Positions 8,492-17,966 of a DNA stretch of 64,000 bases are shown here, piece after piece (position 1 is the first letter of the stretch; each line of letters begins with the position of its first letter). The translations under genes were made by a program, and so were the position numbers. The notes below the pieces were generated by a model. The model made no database searches. It had not been told where the DNA came from and saw nothing but the letters and a program-made list of their open reading frames with translations. Origin of the DNA: Agromyces sp. Leaf222 (GTDB lineage: Bacteria > Actinomycetota > Actinomycetes > Actinomycetales > Microbacteriaceae); contig NZ_LMKQ01000001.1 in assembly GCF_001421565.1 (NCBI RefSeq), positions 493,277 to 557,276 of the forward strand, given 5' to 3'.

Positions 8492-9766
8492 TCAGCCGAT
8501 CGCCTCGACCTCGGAGACCCACTGGTCCCACGAAGCCTGCTTGTCCTGCGTGCCGTCTTCGACGCGCGTGAGGGCCTGCTGCATGGCGTCGTTCACCTGG
8601 AAGTAGAACTGGCCCTTGAACGGGGCGACGGTGACGGCGTTGGCGCGGTCCGTGAGGATCTGGCCGACCGGAGCGTTGTTGAAGTACTCGTTGGTCGAGC
8701 CGAGGAGCGTGTCGGACGTCAGCGCGTCGTTCTGGCTCGGGAAGGTGCCGGCGTTCTCGAACGCCTTGACCTGCTGCTCGGGAGCGGTCAGCCAGTCGGC
8801 GAGCTTCTGGGCCTCTTCGACGTTGGCGCCGTTGGCGGGGACGGTCAGGTACGAGCCGCCCCAGTTGCCGCCGCCGTTCGGGAACGTGTTGGCGATGTCC
8901 CACGTGGTGACGTCTTCAGCGTTGCCCGAGATGACGCCCAGCATCCAGCCGGGGCAGAGCATCGTCGCGTAGGCGCCGTTCGAGAGACCGGCGAACCAGT
9001 CGTCGCTCCACTGGCCGAGGTGAGCCGACTGCGTCGCGCTGGCGTCGAGCACCTGGTTGTAGAGGTCTTCGACCTCGGGGTTGGTGGTCGCGGTGATGTC
9101 GCCGGAGTCGGGGTCCTCGTACGCGGCCTCGACCTGGTTGATCATGCCCTGGTAGGTGCCGCCGGCCGAGTCGAAGAACGCGGCGCCGGTCGCCTTGGTG
9201 TACTGCTCGCCGACCTCGAAGTACTTGGCCCAGTCGCCGTCGAGGAGCTTGGCGACCTCTTCGCGGTCGGTCGGGAGGCCGGCCGCGGCGAACAGGTCGG
9301 AGCGGTAGCAGACGCCCTCGGGGCCGATGTCGGTGCCGTAGCCGATGAGGTTGCCGTCGGCGTCGGTGGCCGCGTCGGTCTTCCAGTCGAGCCAGCGGTC
9401 CTGCAGGTCCGCGGGAACGGGGGCGAGCAGGTCGGAGTACTGCATGACCTCGGGGAGCCAGTCGACCTCGATGGCCTCGACGTCGGCGAGGCCCTTCTTG
9501 CCGAGCTTCTGGAAGTAGTTGGCGCGGGCGTCGTTCGACGTCGCTGCGACGTTCTGCACGACCGTCACGTTCGGGTTCGCGTCCATGTACTCCTGGAGGA
9601 GCTCGTCGGTGTACCCGAAGTCGTTGAACGTGGCGACCGTCAGTTCGACCTTGCCGCCGTCGCTCGAGCCCGAGTCGGACGAGGGCGCGCAGCCCGCTGC
9701 GATGATGGCGATGGATGCGGCGCCGGTGACGGCTGCGATCGCCCTGGTGCGTCGTGAAAGCTTCAC
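8492..9766 (-). CDS. Sugar-binding lipoprotein of ABC transporter (CebE-like)
   Basis: The protein is about 424 residues. A positively charged N-terminus and hydrophobic stretch end in lipobox AAGC (lipidated Cys at about residue 26), followed by a Ser/Gly linker, so it is an extracytoplasmic lipoprotein. The mature part resembles carbohydrate family-1 binding proteins (ELTVATFNDFGYTDEL; NGAYATMLCPGWMLGV). I chose GTG 9766 because AAAGGAG (9779-9773) is then six nt away; GTG 9772 is in frame but abuts the Shine-Dalgarno. It is the first gene of the leftward operon and is transcribed from the region carrying three operator palindromes. Cellobiose/cello-oligosaccharide specificity is inferred from synteny only. 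Confidence 0.92.
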   Translation of the reverse strand: MKLSRRTRAIAAVTGAASIAIIAAGCAPSSDSGSSDGGKVELTVATFNDFGYTDELLQEYMDANPNVTVVQNVAATSNDARANYFQKLGKKGLADVEAIEVDWLPEVMQYSDLLAPVPADLQDRWLDWKTDAATDADGNLIGYGTDIGPEGVCYRSDLFAAAGLPTDREEVAKLLDGDWAKYFEVGEQYTKATGAAFFDSAGGTYQGMINQVEAAYEDPDSGDITATTNPEVEDLYNQVLDASATQSAHLGQWSDDWFAGLSNGAYATMLCPGWMLGVISGNAEDVTTWDIANTFPNGGGNWGGSYLTVPANGANVEEAQKLADWLTAPEQQVKAFENAGTFPSQNDALTSDTLLGSTNEYFNNAPVGQILTDRANAVTVAPFKGQFYFQVNDAMQQALTRVEDGTQDKQASWDQWVSEVEAIG

Positions 9767-9832
9767 GGTCACTCCTTTGTGTGCGTGTGATGGGTAACGG
9801 AATGGTCACGTGAGGACGCGCCGACCCACTGG

Positions 9833-9904
9833 GTGAGAGCGCTCTCACGATGCAGCAGCGACTCTACGAGAGCGCTCTCACGGATGTCAAAGAGAGCGCT
9901 CTCA
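9833..9904. promoter_or_regulatory. Three LacI-type operators controlling the beta-glucoside operon
   Basis: Three copies of a 14-bp element are seen: TGAGAGCGCTCTCA (9834-9847, a perfect palindrome extended to 16 bp), CGAGAGCGCTCTCA (9867-9880) and AGAGAGCGCTCTCA (9891-9904). Centre-to-centre distances are 33 and 24 bp. They lie 60-140 bp upstream of the binding-protein gene. The known Streptomyces CebR site is TGGGAGCGCTCCCA, which differs from copy one at only two symmetric positions. I infer that the LacI protein encoded at 3689-4714 binds here. The outermost sites could allow looping or cooperative repression. The divergent M15 peptidase promoter (9973-9978) lies 70 bp away and may be affected. 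Confidence 0.88.
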
Positions 9905-9984
9905 TTGGCTGGCTTCGTTACCGAAGCGTGACCTATCCGTCACCTGAACGAGGGTCCGTCGGTGCCCCGGCGTAGACTCGTACG

Positions 9985-10827
9985 GTGCCTGCAGACGAGC
10001 CCGACCAGCCCTCCGAGGCCGTGCAGCGGCGGCGCCTGACGGTCGCCGGCATCCTCAGCCTCGTGCTCGTCGCGATCGCGGCGGTCGTGGTGGGCGCCGT
10101 GGCCGGGTCGGCGCAGGGCGCGACATCCGGCTCCCATGCGAGTGCGAGCACCGGCGACGGCACCGGCGCGACCGACGCAGACCAGGGCGCGAGCGCGACG
10201 CCGCGGCCTGCTCCGTCCGAGTCCTCCGCGCCGGCCGCGGTCGACACCTTCGACAAGACGGCGAGGTCGATCGACGACCCCGCGAGCATCTGGGTCGTCG
10301 TCAACAAGCTGCGCCCCCTCAACCCGCAGGACTTCGAGCCCGACGACCTCGTCGGCGTCCCGGTCGCCCACACCTGGGAGCCGCTCATGCGGCAAGAGGC
10401 GTCAGACGCGGTCGTCGCCATGTTCCAGGCGGCGACCGACGAGGCCGGCTTGTACCTCGCGTCGAACAGCGCGTTCCGCAGCTACTCGACGCAGGTCGAG
10501 CTGTACGGCGACGGCAGCGATCCGACGACCGCGCCGCCCGGGGCGAGCGAGCACCAGACCGGTCTCGCGATCGACATCGGCGCCGAGAACGGCTGCACCT
10601 TCGAGTGCCTCGAGACGAGCCCAGAGGGCGAGTGGCTGCGCGCCAACGCCTATCGCTTCGGCTTCCTGCTGCGCTACCCGGCCGACAAGGTCGACGTCAC
10701 GGGCTACCCGCACGAGGCCTGGCACTACCGCTACATCGGCGTCGAGCTCGCGACCGAGATGCACGACACCGGGTTCACGACCCTCGAGGAGTTCTTCGGG
10801 CTCCCGGCGGTGCCGCTGAGCACGTGA
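9985..10827 (+). CDS. Membrane-anchored D-alanyl-D-alanine carboxypeptidase (M15B, VanY-like)
   Basis: The protein is 280 residues with one N-terminal membrane anchor (about 18-42), then a 45-residue Ser/Thr/Ala-rich linker, then the M15 catalytic domain. The zinc site reads SEHQTGLAID (H190, D197) plus EAWHY (E244, H247), the SxHxxGxAxD and ExWH pattern of VanY/DacB enzymes. It would trim the terminal D-Ala from peptidoglycan stem peptides outside the membrane. GTG 9985 sits six nt after TAGACT (9973-9978), a leaderless arrangement. Two cysteines (CTFEC) near 204-208 could form a disulfide. Confidence 0.9.
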   Translation: MPADEPDQPSEAVQRRRLTVAGILSLVLVAIAAVVVGAVAGSAQGATSGSHASASTGDGTGATDADQGASATPRPAPSESSAPAAVDTFDKTARSIDDPASIWVVVNKLRPLNPQDFEPDDLVGVPVAHTWEPLMRQEASDAVVAMFQAATDEAGLYLASNSAFRSYSTQVELYGDGSDPTTAPPGASEHQTGLAIDIGAENGCTFECLETSPEGEWLRANAYRFGFLLRYPADKVDVTGYPHEAWHYRYIGVELATEMHDTGFTTLEEFFGLPAVPLST

Positions 10828-10864
10828 TGCCCTCGGTGTGCTGGTCGATCGCGACGAGCGCGCG

Positions 10865-12193
10865 ATGAGCGAGCGGATGCCGCGGCCGGCCGCCACCGAT
10901 TCGCATCGCCCGAGTCGCGGGCTCGCCCTGTCGGTGCTCATCGTCAACCAGCTGCTCGCGGGCATCGGCGTCGCGACGGGCATGGCGCTCGCGGCGATCC
11001 TCGTCGCGGACCTCACGGGCGTCGTGGCGATGGGCGGTCTCGCGCAGTCGGCCAGCGTGCTCGGCGCGGCGATCGTCGCGATCCCGCTCGCGCGCCTCGC
11101 GGTGCGTTCCGGCCGGCACGTCGCGCTGGCCGTCGGCTACGGGCTCGCCGCGGTCGGCGCGGTGCTCGTGGTCGCCGCGGCGACGAGCGGCTGGGCGCTG
11201 CTGGTGTTCGTCGGGCTCGCCGCGTTCGGCGCGGCGGCCGCGTCCGGATTGCAGGCGCGGTTCGCGGCGACCGAGGTCGCGGCGCCCGGGTTCGAGGCGC
11301 GCTCGATGTCGCTCGTGCTCTGGGCGACGACGATCGGCTCGGTCGCCGGCCCGCTGCTGTCCGAGACGGGCGACCGTGTCGGCGCGGCCTTCGGCCTTCC
11401 GCACCTGGTCGGGCCGTTCGTCTTCTCGGCGGTCGCGTTCGCGACGTCGACGCTGCTCGTGGCCACGCTGCTGCGCATGCCGAGGGCGGGCGTGCTCGAG
11501 ACCGATGCGCTCCCGGATGCCGCGGGCCGGCCAACCGACGCCGATGCGGCCGAGGTCGACGAGGCGGTCGCCGACGCACCCGTCGGCAAGCCCGTCGGCT
11601 CGTTCGCCGCCCTGCGCGAGGCCTCGCACTCGCCGCGCTCGCTGTTCGCGATCCTGGCGATCGTCTGCTCGCACACGGTGATGGTGGGCGTCATGGTCAT
11701 GACGCCGATCCACATGACCCAGCACGGCATGTCGCTGAACCTCGTCGGGCTGGTGCTCAGCATCCACATCCTCGGCATGTACGGCGCGAGCCCGCTCATG
11801 GGCTGGCTCGTCGACCGGGTCGGCTCCGTGCGCGTGGTGCTGCTCGGCGCGGCGATCCTCGTCGTGGCGGTGGTGATCGGCATCCTCGCCCCCGGCGACG
11901 ACGTGCTGCTCGTGCCGCTCGCGCTCGGACTGCTCGGGCTCGGGTGGTCGGCCGGCATGATCGGCGGGTCCACGCTGCTCACGACATCGGTCGATGCGCG
12001 GTTGCGCGTTCCGTTGCAGGGCGCGACGGATGCCGCGATGAACGTGGCGGCCGCGGCATCCGCAGCACTTTCAGGGTTGGTGCTCGGCGCCTTCGGATTC
12101 GCGGGGGTGAACATGGTCGCCTTGCTCGTGCTGGTGCCGCTCGCGGTCGTCGGGCTGCGCATGGCGATGGTGCGCCGCGCCGCTGCTGCGTGA
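10865..12193 (+). CDS. MFS transporter (12-TMS type), substrate unknown
   Basis: The protein is 442 residues from ATG 10865; an in-frame GTG at 10838 is possible but less likely. About 12 hydrophobic segments are split by a long acidic central loop (around 205-240), as in 12-helix MFS proteins. Motif-A-like sequences are weak (LARLAVRSGRHVAL and LVDRVGSVRVV). It is annotated as an efflux or uptake MFS protein with no substrate cue. It follows the carboxypeptidase gene by 37 bp and could be co-transcribed with it. Confidence 0.8.
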   Translation: MSERMPRPAATDSHRPSRGLALSVLIVNQLLAGIGVATGMALAAILVADLTGVVAMGGLAQSASVLGAAIVAIPLARLAVRSGRHVALAVGYGLAAVGAVLVVAAATSGWALLVFVGLAAFGAAAASGLQARFAATEVAAPGFEARSMSLVLWATTIGSVAGPLLSETGDRVGAAFGLPHLVGPFVFSAVAFATSTLLVATLLRMPRAGVLETDALPDAAGRPTDADAAEVDEAVADAPVGKPVGSFAALREASHSPRSLFAILAIVCSHTVMVGVMVMTPIHMTQHGMSLNLVGLVLSIHILGMYGASPLMGWLVDRVGSVRVVLLGAAILVVAVVIGILAPGDDVLLVPLALGLLGLGWSAGMIGGSTLLTTSVDARLRVPLQGATDAAMNVAAAASAALSGLVLGAFGFAGVNMVALLVLVPLAVVGLRMAMVRRAAAA

Positions 12194-12291
12194 ACACGCT
12201 CTCATAGGTCTCCCAGCGTTCGAGAGGGATCCTCACAAATTCGCGTGTTGGGCTGGGTGTCCCCCTGAACGACGACCCGAAACAACACGGT

Positions 12292-13815
12292 TTGCTGAAT
12301 CCCTCCGATCTCCCCGTCCTTCGCCGCGCCACCTTCCGGGCACCCGCCCTCGAGACCGAGCCCGAGCACGCACCTTCGAAGCGCCGCCGCAAGGCGCGCT
12401 CGAAGAGCGCTGCCGCGGGCGTCGAGGCCGCGACGACGGTCGAGCTGACGGCAGAACCCGACTCGATCGACGCGACCGGCGCGATCGAGACGACCCCCAT
12501 CGAGCAGACCGTGGTGACCGCGACCGTCTCGATCGCCGACGCCGAGCTGCCGCCGGCGATCGAGACGACCGCCACCACCGAGACCGCGACCGACGACGCG
12601 ACCGAACCGGCCGAACCGGCCGGGACCCAGACCGACGACGTCGCCCCGGCCGCTCCGACCGAGGTCACCGACACCCGACGCGCGACGAGCACGCCTCGCC
12701 ACCGTGCCGAGCGCGTGCGCAACCGTCGCGCCGCTGCAGGCAAGCCGGGCGGCAAGGGCGCCGGGGCATCGGTTCGACGCACGGCGGCACTCGGGTCGGC
12801 CATGGCGTTCATCGGCCTCAGCGCGTTCGGCGCCCTCATCCCGGCCGATGCCGAGACCTCCGACGTCGCCCAGACCTCGACCGCCGACCTGAGCGCCGAC
12901 AGCATCGCGGCCATCTCCGAGGCGACGAAGGCGGCGACCAAGGACTCGGTCACCCCGGCCGTCGTCGCCGAGCCGCTCCCCGCGATCACGAGCGGCCTCT
13001 CCACCGAGGCCGCCCCGTTCACCGGCGGAACCCAGGTGACCGTCGAGGGCCGTGCACTCGACGAGGTGGCGTCCGTCACCGTCGGGACGACGCCCGCGAC
13101 CATCGTCGCCGCCGACGACGCGCAGATCACGTTCCAGGTGCCGGCCGTCGCGCAGGCCACGACCGGTGCTGCCGTCGACGTGACCATGACCGATGCCGCA
13201 GGCGAGCCGGTCGAGGTCGTCACGACCGAGGCGCCGGCATCGTCGGTCGCCGGCCTGATCTCGTCGATCTCGACCGAAGACGAGCAGGGCGCCGAGACCG
13301 TCGGCGAGAAGCCGGCCGAGCCGCTCACCCTCACCTACACGAGCGACCCGGGCATCGACGCCCAGCTCGCCTACGTCGGGACCTACTGGAGCAGCTACAA
13401 CTCGGCCCAGTACCCCGTGTTCAGCGGCGTCGACTGCGCGAACTTCGCGAGCCAGTCGCTCGTCGCCCGCGGCTGGGCGATGGACGGCGGCTGGTTCTAC
13501 GACGGCTCCACCGGCACGATGTCCTCGAGCTGGTCGAGCTCGACCGCGCTCCGCGACTACCTGCTGAGCCAGCCTGCGCGGGCGACCGCGCTCGACGACT
13601 CGCAGCGCGCCCAGGTCAAGGTGGGCGACATCGCCCAGTTCGACTGGGACAGCTCGGGCGACCGCGACCACACGGCGGTCGTCACCCGCGTCGAGCAGAC
13701 CGACGCCGGCACGAAGGTGTGGGTCGGCGGCCACACGAAGGACATCGACTACTGGGACGTCGACGAGGCCCTCGCCTCGGGCGGCGGATCGGTCACGTAC
13801 TTCTCGATCCACTGA
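12292..13815 (+). CDS. Cell-surface protein with TIG (IPT) domain and amidase_6 domain
   Basis: The frame is 507 residues if the TTG at 12292 is used; no ATG/GTG lies upstream in frame before the stop at 12205 and no ribosome-binding site is visible, so the start is uncertain. Residues 1-160 are a disordered Thr/Glu/Ala-rich segment with basic patches. A single membrane helix is at about 165-184 (TAALGSAMAFIGLSAFGALI). Outside it come an IPT/TIG-like beta domain (about 225-285) and a C-terminal putative amidase domain (about 350-507) with VDCANFASQSL (Cys382) and DRDHTAVV (His460), an NlpC/P60-like Cys/His pair. A role in cell-wall or surface peptide hydrolysis is inferred. Confidence 0.82.
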   Translation: MLNPSDLPVLRRATFRAPALETEPEHAPSKRRRKARSKSAAAGVEAATTVELTAEPDSIDATGAIETTPIEQTVVTATVSIADAELPPAIETTATTETATDDATEPAEPAGTQTDDVAPAAPTEVTDTRRATSTPRHRAERVRNRRAAAGKPGGKGAGASVRRTAALGSAMAFIGLSAFGALIPADAETSDVAQTSTADLSADSIAAISEATKAATKDSVTPAVVAEPLPAITSGLSTEAAPFTGGTQVTVEGRALDEVASVTVGTTPATIVAADDAQITFQVPAVAQATTGAAVDVTMTDAAGEPVEVVTTEAPASSVAGLISSISTEDEQGAETVGEKPAEPLTLTYTSDPGIDAQLAYVGTYWSSYNSAQYPVFSGVDCANFASQSLVARGWAMDGGWFYDGSTGTMSSSWSSSTALRDYLLSQPARATALDDSQRAQVKVGDIAQFDWDSSGDRDHTAVVTRVEQTDAGTKVWVGGHTKDIDYWDVDEALASGGGSVTYFSIH

Positions 13816-13838
13816 TCCGGATGCCGCGTGCATGCGCA

Positions 13839-13873
13839 GAACGCCCGGTCGAGCCTCGCTCGGCCGGGCGTTC
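13839..13873. terminator. Bidirectional terminator hairpin
   Basis: GAACGCCCGG (13839-13848) pairs exactly with CCGGGCGTTC (13864-13873) around a 15-nt loop. It lies between the convergent TIG-amidase and pgm genes, where it can end transcripts from both sides. No strong U-tract follows, as is common in high-GC actinobacteria. Confidence 0.75.
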
Positions 13874-13900
13874 CGCATTCGCGCCATCGCCGGTCGAGCG

Positions 13901-15529
13901 CTACCCGCCGAGGGCGGCGTCCACGACGCGCTTGGCCTCCTCCTGCACCTGCGCGAGGTGCTCGGCGCCCTTGAACGACTCGGCGTAGATCTTGTACACG
14001 TCTTCGGTGCCGCTGGGGCGCGCCGCGAACCACGCGTCGGCCGTCTCGACCTTGACGCCGCCGATGGCCGCGTCGTTGCCCGGTGCGTGCGAGAGCTTCG
14101 CGGTGATCGGCTGCCCGGCGAGTTCGGTCGCCGAGATCGCGTCTCCGGTGAGCTTGCCGAGGGCGGCCTTCTGCGCGGGGGTGGCCGCGGCATCCTTGCG
14201 CTCGTATGCGGGGTCGCCGAAGCGTTCCACGAGTTCCGCGTAGAGCACCGACGGCGACTTGCCGGTGACCGCGCGGATCTCCGAGGCGAGCAGGCACAGC
14301 AGGATGCCGTCCTTATCGGTGGTCCAGACGGTGCCGTCGAAGCGCAGGAACGAGGCGCCGGCGCTCTCCTCGCCGCCGAAGCCGACCGAGCCGTCGACGA
14401 GTCCGGGCACGAACCACTTGAAGCCCACCGGCACCTCCCAGAGCCGGCGCCCGAGCGCCGCGGCGACGCGGTCGATCATCGAGCTCGACACGAGGGTCTT
14501 GCCGATCGCGGCATCCGCTCGCCATTCGGGCCGGTGCGCGAACAGGTACTCGATCGCGACCGCGAGGTAGTGGTTGGGGTTCATCAGGCCGCCGTCGGGC
14601 GTGACGATGCCGTGGCGATCGGCGTCGGCGTCGTTGCCCGTGAGGATGTCGAAGCTGTCGCCGTGCTCGAGCACCGACGCCATGGCGCTCGGCGACGACG
14701 GATCCATGCGGATCTTGCCGTCCCAGTCGAGGGTCATGAACGACCAGGCGGGGTCGACGCGCTCGTTGACGACCGTGAGGTCGAGGTCGTACGTGTCGCG
14801 GATGGCGGCCCAGTAGTTGACCGAGGCCCCGCCGAGCGGGTCGGCGCCGATCTTGACGCCGGCCTCGCGGATGGCGTCGAAGTCGATGATGTTCGCGAGG
14901 TCGGCGACGTACGCCGTGCGGAAGTCGTAGGTCTCGACCGCGCTCGGCTCGGCCTGCTTCACCTCGCGCAGTCCGTCGGCGATGAGCTCGTTCGCCCGGT
15001 TCGCGATCCACGAGGTCGCGTCGGAGTCGGCGGGTCCGCCGTGCGGCGGGTTGTACTTGAAGCCGCCGTCCTGCGGCGGGTTGTGCGACGGCGTGATGAC
15101 GATGCCGTCGGCCTCGCCCTCGGCGCGCTTGGCCGGGTCGTTGTTCCACGAGAGGATCGCGTGCGAGAGCGCGGGCGTCGGCACGTAGTCGTCGAACTGG
15201 TCGACGAGCACGCGCACCCGGTTGCCGACGAGCACGTCGAGCGCCGTGGTCTGCGCGGGCGCGCTCAGCGCGTGCGTGTCGGAGCCGATGAACAGCGGCC
15301 CGGTGATGCCCTGCGCCGTGCGGTACTCCACGATCGCCTGCGTGATCGCGAGGATGTGGTGCTCGTTGAAGCTCGTCGTGAACGAGGAGCCCCGGTGGCC
15401 CGAGGTGCCGAACGCGACCCGCTGCTCGGGCACCGAGGCATCCGGTGTCTGCTCGTAGTACGCCCTGACGAGCGCTTCGACGTCGATGAGGTCGGACTCG
15501 ATGGCCTGGGTTCCCGCGCGTTCATGCAT
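13901..15529 (-). CDS. pgm: Phosphoglucomutase (alpha-D-glucose phosphate-specific)
   Basis: The protein is 542 residues, typical of the bacterial Pgm family. The phosphoserine loop is TPSHNPP (Ser148), the Mg-binding loop DADADRH, the sugar-binding loop GGEESAG, and the phosphate-binding loop RPSGTED near the C-terminus. It interconverts glucose 1-phosphate and glucose 6-phosphate in the cytoplasm, linking the imported sugars of this window to glycogen, trehalose and wall precursor synthesis. ATG 15529 has a CAGACT box six nt upstream (15541-15536 on this strand), so it is likely leaderless. All catalytic motifs are intact. Confidence 0.96.
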   Translation of the reverse strand: MHERAGTQAIESDLIDVEALVRAYYEQTPDASVPEQRVAFGTSGHRGSSFTTSFNEHHILAITQAIVEYRTAQGITGPLFIGSDTHALSAPAQTTALDVLVGNRVRVLVDQFDDYVPTPALSHAILSWNNDPAKRAEGEADGIVITPSHNPPQDGGFKYNPPHGGPADSDATSWIANRANELIADGLREVKQAEPSAVETYDFRTAYVADLANIIDFDAIREAGVKIGADPLGGASVNYWAAIRDTYDLDLTVVNERVDPAWSFMTLDWDGKIRMDPSSPSAMASVLEHGDSFDILTGNDADADRHGIVTPDGGLMNPNHYLAVAIEYLFAHRPEWRADAAIGKTLVSSSMIDRVAAALGRRLWEVPVGFKWFVPGLVDGSVGFGGEESAGASFLRFDGTVWTTDKDGILLCLLASEIRAVTGKSPSVLYAELVERFGDPAYERKDAAATPAQKAALGKLTGDAISATELAGQPITAKLSHAPGNDAAIGGVKVETADAWFAARPSGTEDVYKIYAESFKGAEHLAQVQEEAKRVVDAALGG

Positions 15530-15588
15530 GCGCCCAGTCTGGCGCGACTGAACGGCGACCGCACCCCCGCCCGCCGACTCGAGCCGAC

Positions 15589-16878
15589 TCAGACGACCGA
15601 GTGCAGCGCCGTCGCCACGCTGAAGATCGCGAGCCCCGCGAGTGCGCCGACGACCGTGCCGTTGATGCGGATGAACTGCAGGTCGCGCCCGACCTGCAGC
15701 TCGAGCTTGCGGGTGGTCTCCGCGGCGTCCCAGCGCTCGACGGTCTCGGTGATGACGCCCGCGATCTCGTGCCGATAAGTGCGCACGACGTAGGCCGCGG
15801 CATCCGTCACCCAGGTGTCGACCTTCGCGGCCAGCGTCTCGTCGGTGACGAGCCGGGTGCCGACCTCGACGATCGCTGAGCGCAGGCTCGCACGCAGCTC
15901 ACTCTGGGGGTCGGCGAGCGAGTCGTCGAGGGCGGCCTTCACGGCGGTCCAGGCCTCGCCCGCGAATTCGCGCACGCGCGGGCTCTCGAGCAGGTCGTTC
16001 TTGATGCCCTCGACGCGGGCGATCGTGACGGGGTCGTGCTGCAGGGCGTCGGCGAGATCGGCGAGGTAGCGATCGATCGCCTCGCGCAGCGGATGCCGCG
16101 GGTCGTCGCGCACCGCGTGCACGAAGGCGAGCACCTCGCGGGCCGCACGATCGTCGACGAGCCGGTCGACGAATCCGGGCATCCATCGCGGCAGGCGGTC
16201 GGAGACCATGCTGCCGAACGCCTCGGGATGCGCGACGAGCCACTCCTCGGCCTTGTCGAGCAGGCCGTCGACGGCGGCACGCTGCTGGTCGGCGGCCACG
16301 AGGCGTGCGCCGACGCGGCCGACCGACGGCGCCCACTCCGGCTCGAAGAGGTGCTTGCGTGCGAGGCGCTCGATGACGTCTTCGACGTCGTCATCGCCCA
16401 GGAGCTCGAGCACCCCGCGGGCGGCGACGGATGCCTCCGCGGTCAGCCGCTCGGCGTTGGCGGGCTGCGCGAGCCATCCGCCCAGGCGGCGCGAGATGCC
16501 GATCGAGCGGAGCTTGCCGAGCACGACCTCGTCGGAGAGGAACTCGTCCTCGACGAAGGCGCCGAGCGTCGCGCCGATCTCGTTCTTGCGCGTCGGGATG
16601 ATCGCGGTGTGGGGGATCGGCAGGCCGAGCGGATGCCGGAACAGCGCGGTCACCGCGAACCAGTCCGCGATCGCGCCGACCATCGCGCCCTCGGCCGCGG
16701 CGCGCACGTACGCGAGCCACGGGATCTCGTCCTGCAGCGCGAACGCCACCGTGAACACGATCGCGGCGACGATGAGCAGCCCCGTCGCGAGCCGCTTCAT
16801 GCGCCGGAGCGCGGCCTGCCGCTCGGCGTCGGTCGGCACGGTTCGGTTCCTGGCCGGCGTCTCGAGGGTGGTGGTCAT
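15589..16878 (-). CDS. DUF445 family membrane protein
   Basis: The protein is 429 residues. Two membrane helices lie near the N-terminus ([17 protein letters not shown], then [34 protein letters not shown]), followed by a long helical soluble region and one C-terminal helix ([17 protein letters not shown]). The [25 protein letters not shown] run is the DUF445/YjiN signature. Function is unknown in the family. ATG 16878 has a GAGGAGG ribosome-binding site. It is divergent from pheA and convergent with nothing immediately downstream except pgm on the same strand (59 bp). Confidence 0.9.
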   Translation of the reverse strand: MTTTLETPARNRTVPTDAERQAALRRMKRLATGLLIVAAIVFTVAFALQDEIPWLAYVRAAAEGAMVGAIADWFAVTALFRHPLGLPIPHTAIIPTRKNEIGATLGAFVEDEFLSDEVVLGKLRSIGISRRLGGWLAQPANAERLTAEASVAARGVLELLGDDDVEDVIERLARKHLFEPEWAPSVGRVGARLVAADQQRAAVDGLLDKAEEWLVAHPEAFGSMVSDRLPRWMPGFVDRLVDDRAAREVLAFVHAVRDDPRHPLREAIDRYLADLADALQHDPVTIARVEGIKNDLLESPRVREFAGEAWTAVKAALDDSLADPQSELRASLRSAIVEVGTRLVTDETLAAKVDTWVTDAAAYVVRTYRHEIAGVITETVERWDAAETTRKLELQVGRDLQFIRINGTVVGALAGLAIFSVATALHSVV

Positions 16879-16959
16879 CGCGTCCTCCTCACGGTTCGCG
16901 TGTCGCGGACGATCTCGACGCTAGCCCTTCGGCGCCCGACCGCTGGCTAGGCTTGCTGC

Positions 16960-17916
16960 ATGACGGATGCCGCACCCACGCCCCCCGACGAGACGTACTC
17001 GTACCTCGGGCCGGCCGGCACCTTCACCGAGGCCGCGCTGAAGCAGGTGCCAGAGGCGGCCGGCAAGACGTGGCGGTCGGTCAACAACGTGGGCGAGGCG
17101 CTCTCGGATGTCACGAGCGGCCGTTCGGTGGCCGCGATGATCGCGATCGAGAACTCGATCGAGGGCGGCGTCTCCGCGACGCAGGATGCGCTCGCGACGG
17201 TGCCCGGCCTGCGCATCGTCGGCGAGGTGCTCGTGCCCGTGAACTTCGTGCTCGTCGCGCGCCCCGGCACCACGCTCGCCGACGTGCGAACCGTCAACGC
17301 GCACCCCGTGGCCTACGCGCAGTCGCGCGGGTGGCTCGAACGGCACCTGCCAGAGCACGGTCACATCCCCGCGTCGAGCAACGTGCAGTCGGCGGCATCC
17401 CTCTTCGACGCCGACAGCGCGGCCGATGCCGCGGTCGCCCCGCCCGGCATCACCGAGCACCACGACGTCGTCGTGCTCGCGCGCGACATCGGCGACAACC
17501 CCAACGCGGTCACCCGGTTCGTGCTCGTGTCGCGCTCGCGCGCGCTGCCCGAGCCGACGGGCGCCGACAAGACGAGCCTCATCGTCGAACTGCCGAGCGA
17601 CGAGTCCGGCGCGCTGATGGCGATGCTCGAGCAGTTCTCGACGCGAGGCGTCAATCTCTCGCTACTCGAGTCCCGCCCCATCGGCGACGCCCTCGGCCGC
17701 TACCGCTTCGTCGTCGACCTCGACGGCCACGTGGCCGACGAGCGCGTCGCCGACGCCCTGCTCGGCCTTCGCCGCACGAGCCCGAACGTCATCTTCCTCG
17801 GCTCCTATCCGCGCGCCGACCAGCGTGAGATCGAGTACCACGCGAAGTACGATGACGAGATCTTCATCGAGGCGCGCGACTGGCTGCGCGGACTGCTCAG
17901 CGGCGAGCCCGACTGA
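16960..17916 (+). CDS. pheA: Prephenate dehydratase with ACT domain
   Basis: The protein is 318 residues. The PDT catalytic domain begins YSYLGPAGTFTEAAL and contains IENSIEGGV and the family T-R-F motif (NPNAVTRFVLV). The regulatory ACT domain follows (about 205-285) with GALMAMLEQFSTRGVNLSLLESRP, including the ESRP motif that binds phenylalanine. It converts prephenate to phenylpyruvate in phenylalanine synthesis and should be feedback-inhibited by Phe. It has no chorismate-mutase domain, as is usual for actinobacteria. ATG 16960 follows TAGGCT (16948-16953) by six nt: a leaderless-type promoter. Confidence 0.95.
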   Translation: MTDAAPTPPDETYSYLGPAGTFTEAALKQVPEAAGKTWRSVNNVGEALSDVTSGRSVAAMIAIENSIEGGVSATQDALATVPGLRIVGEVLVPVNFVLVARPGTTLADVRTVNAHPVAYAQSRGWLERHLPEHGHIPASSNVQSAASLFDADSAADAAVAPPGITEHHDVVVLARDIGDNPNAVTRFVLVSRSRALPEPTGADKTSLIVELPSDESGALMAMLEQFSTRGVNLSLLESRPIGDALGRYRFVVDLDGHVADERVADALLGLRRTSPNVIFLGSYPRADQREIEYHAKYDDEIFIEARDWLRGLLSGEPD

Positions 17917-17966
17917 GCCGTCCGACCCGTGACCGGCAGCGCCCACCCGACACCGAAGGACACGCG

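Noticed and set aside
12194..12291. A ydaO (c-di-AMP) riboswitch upstream of the TIG-amidase gene
   Set aside because: Actinobacterial wall-hydrolase genes sometimes have one, but the gap is only 98 nt and I cannot trace the conserved core.
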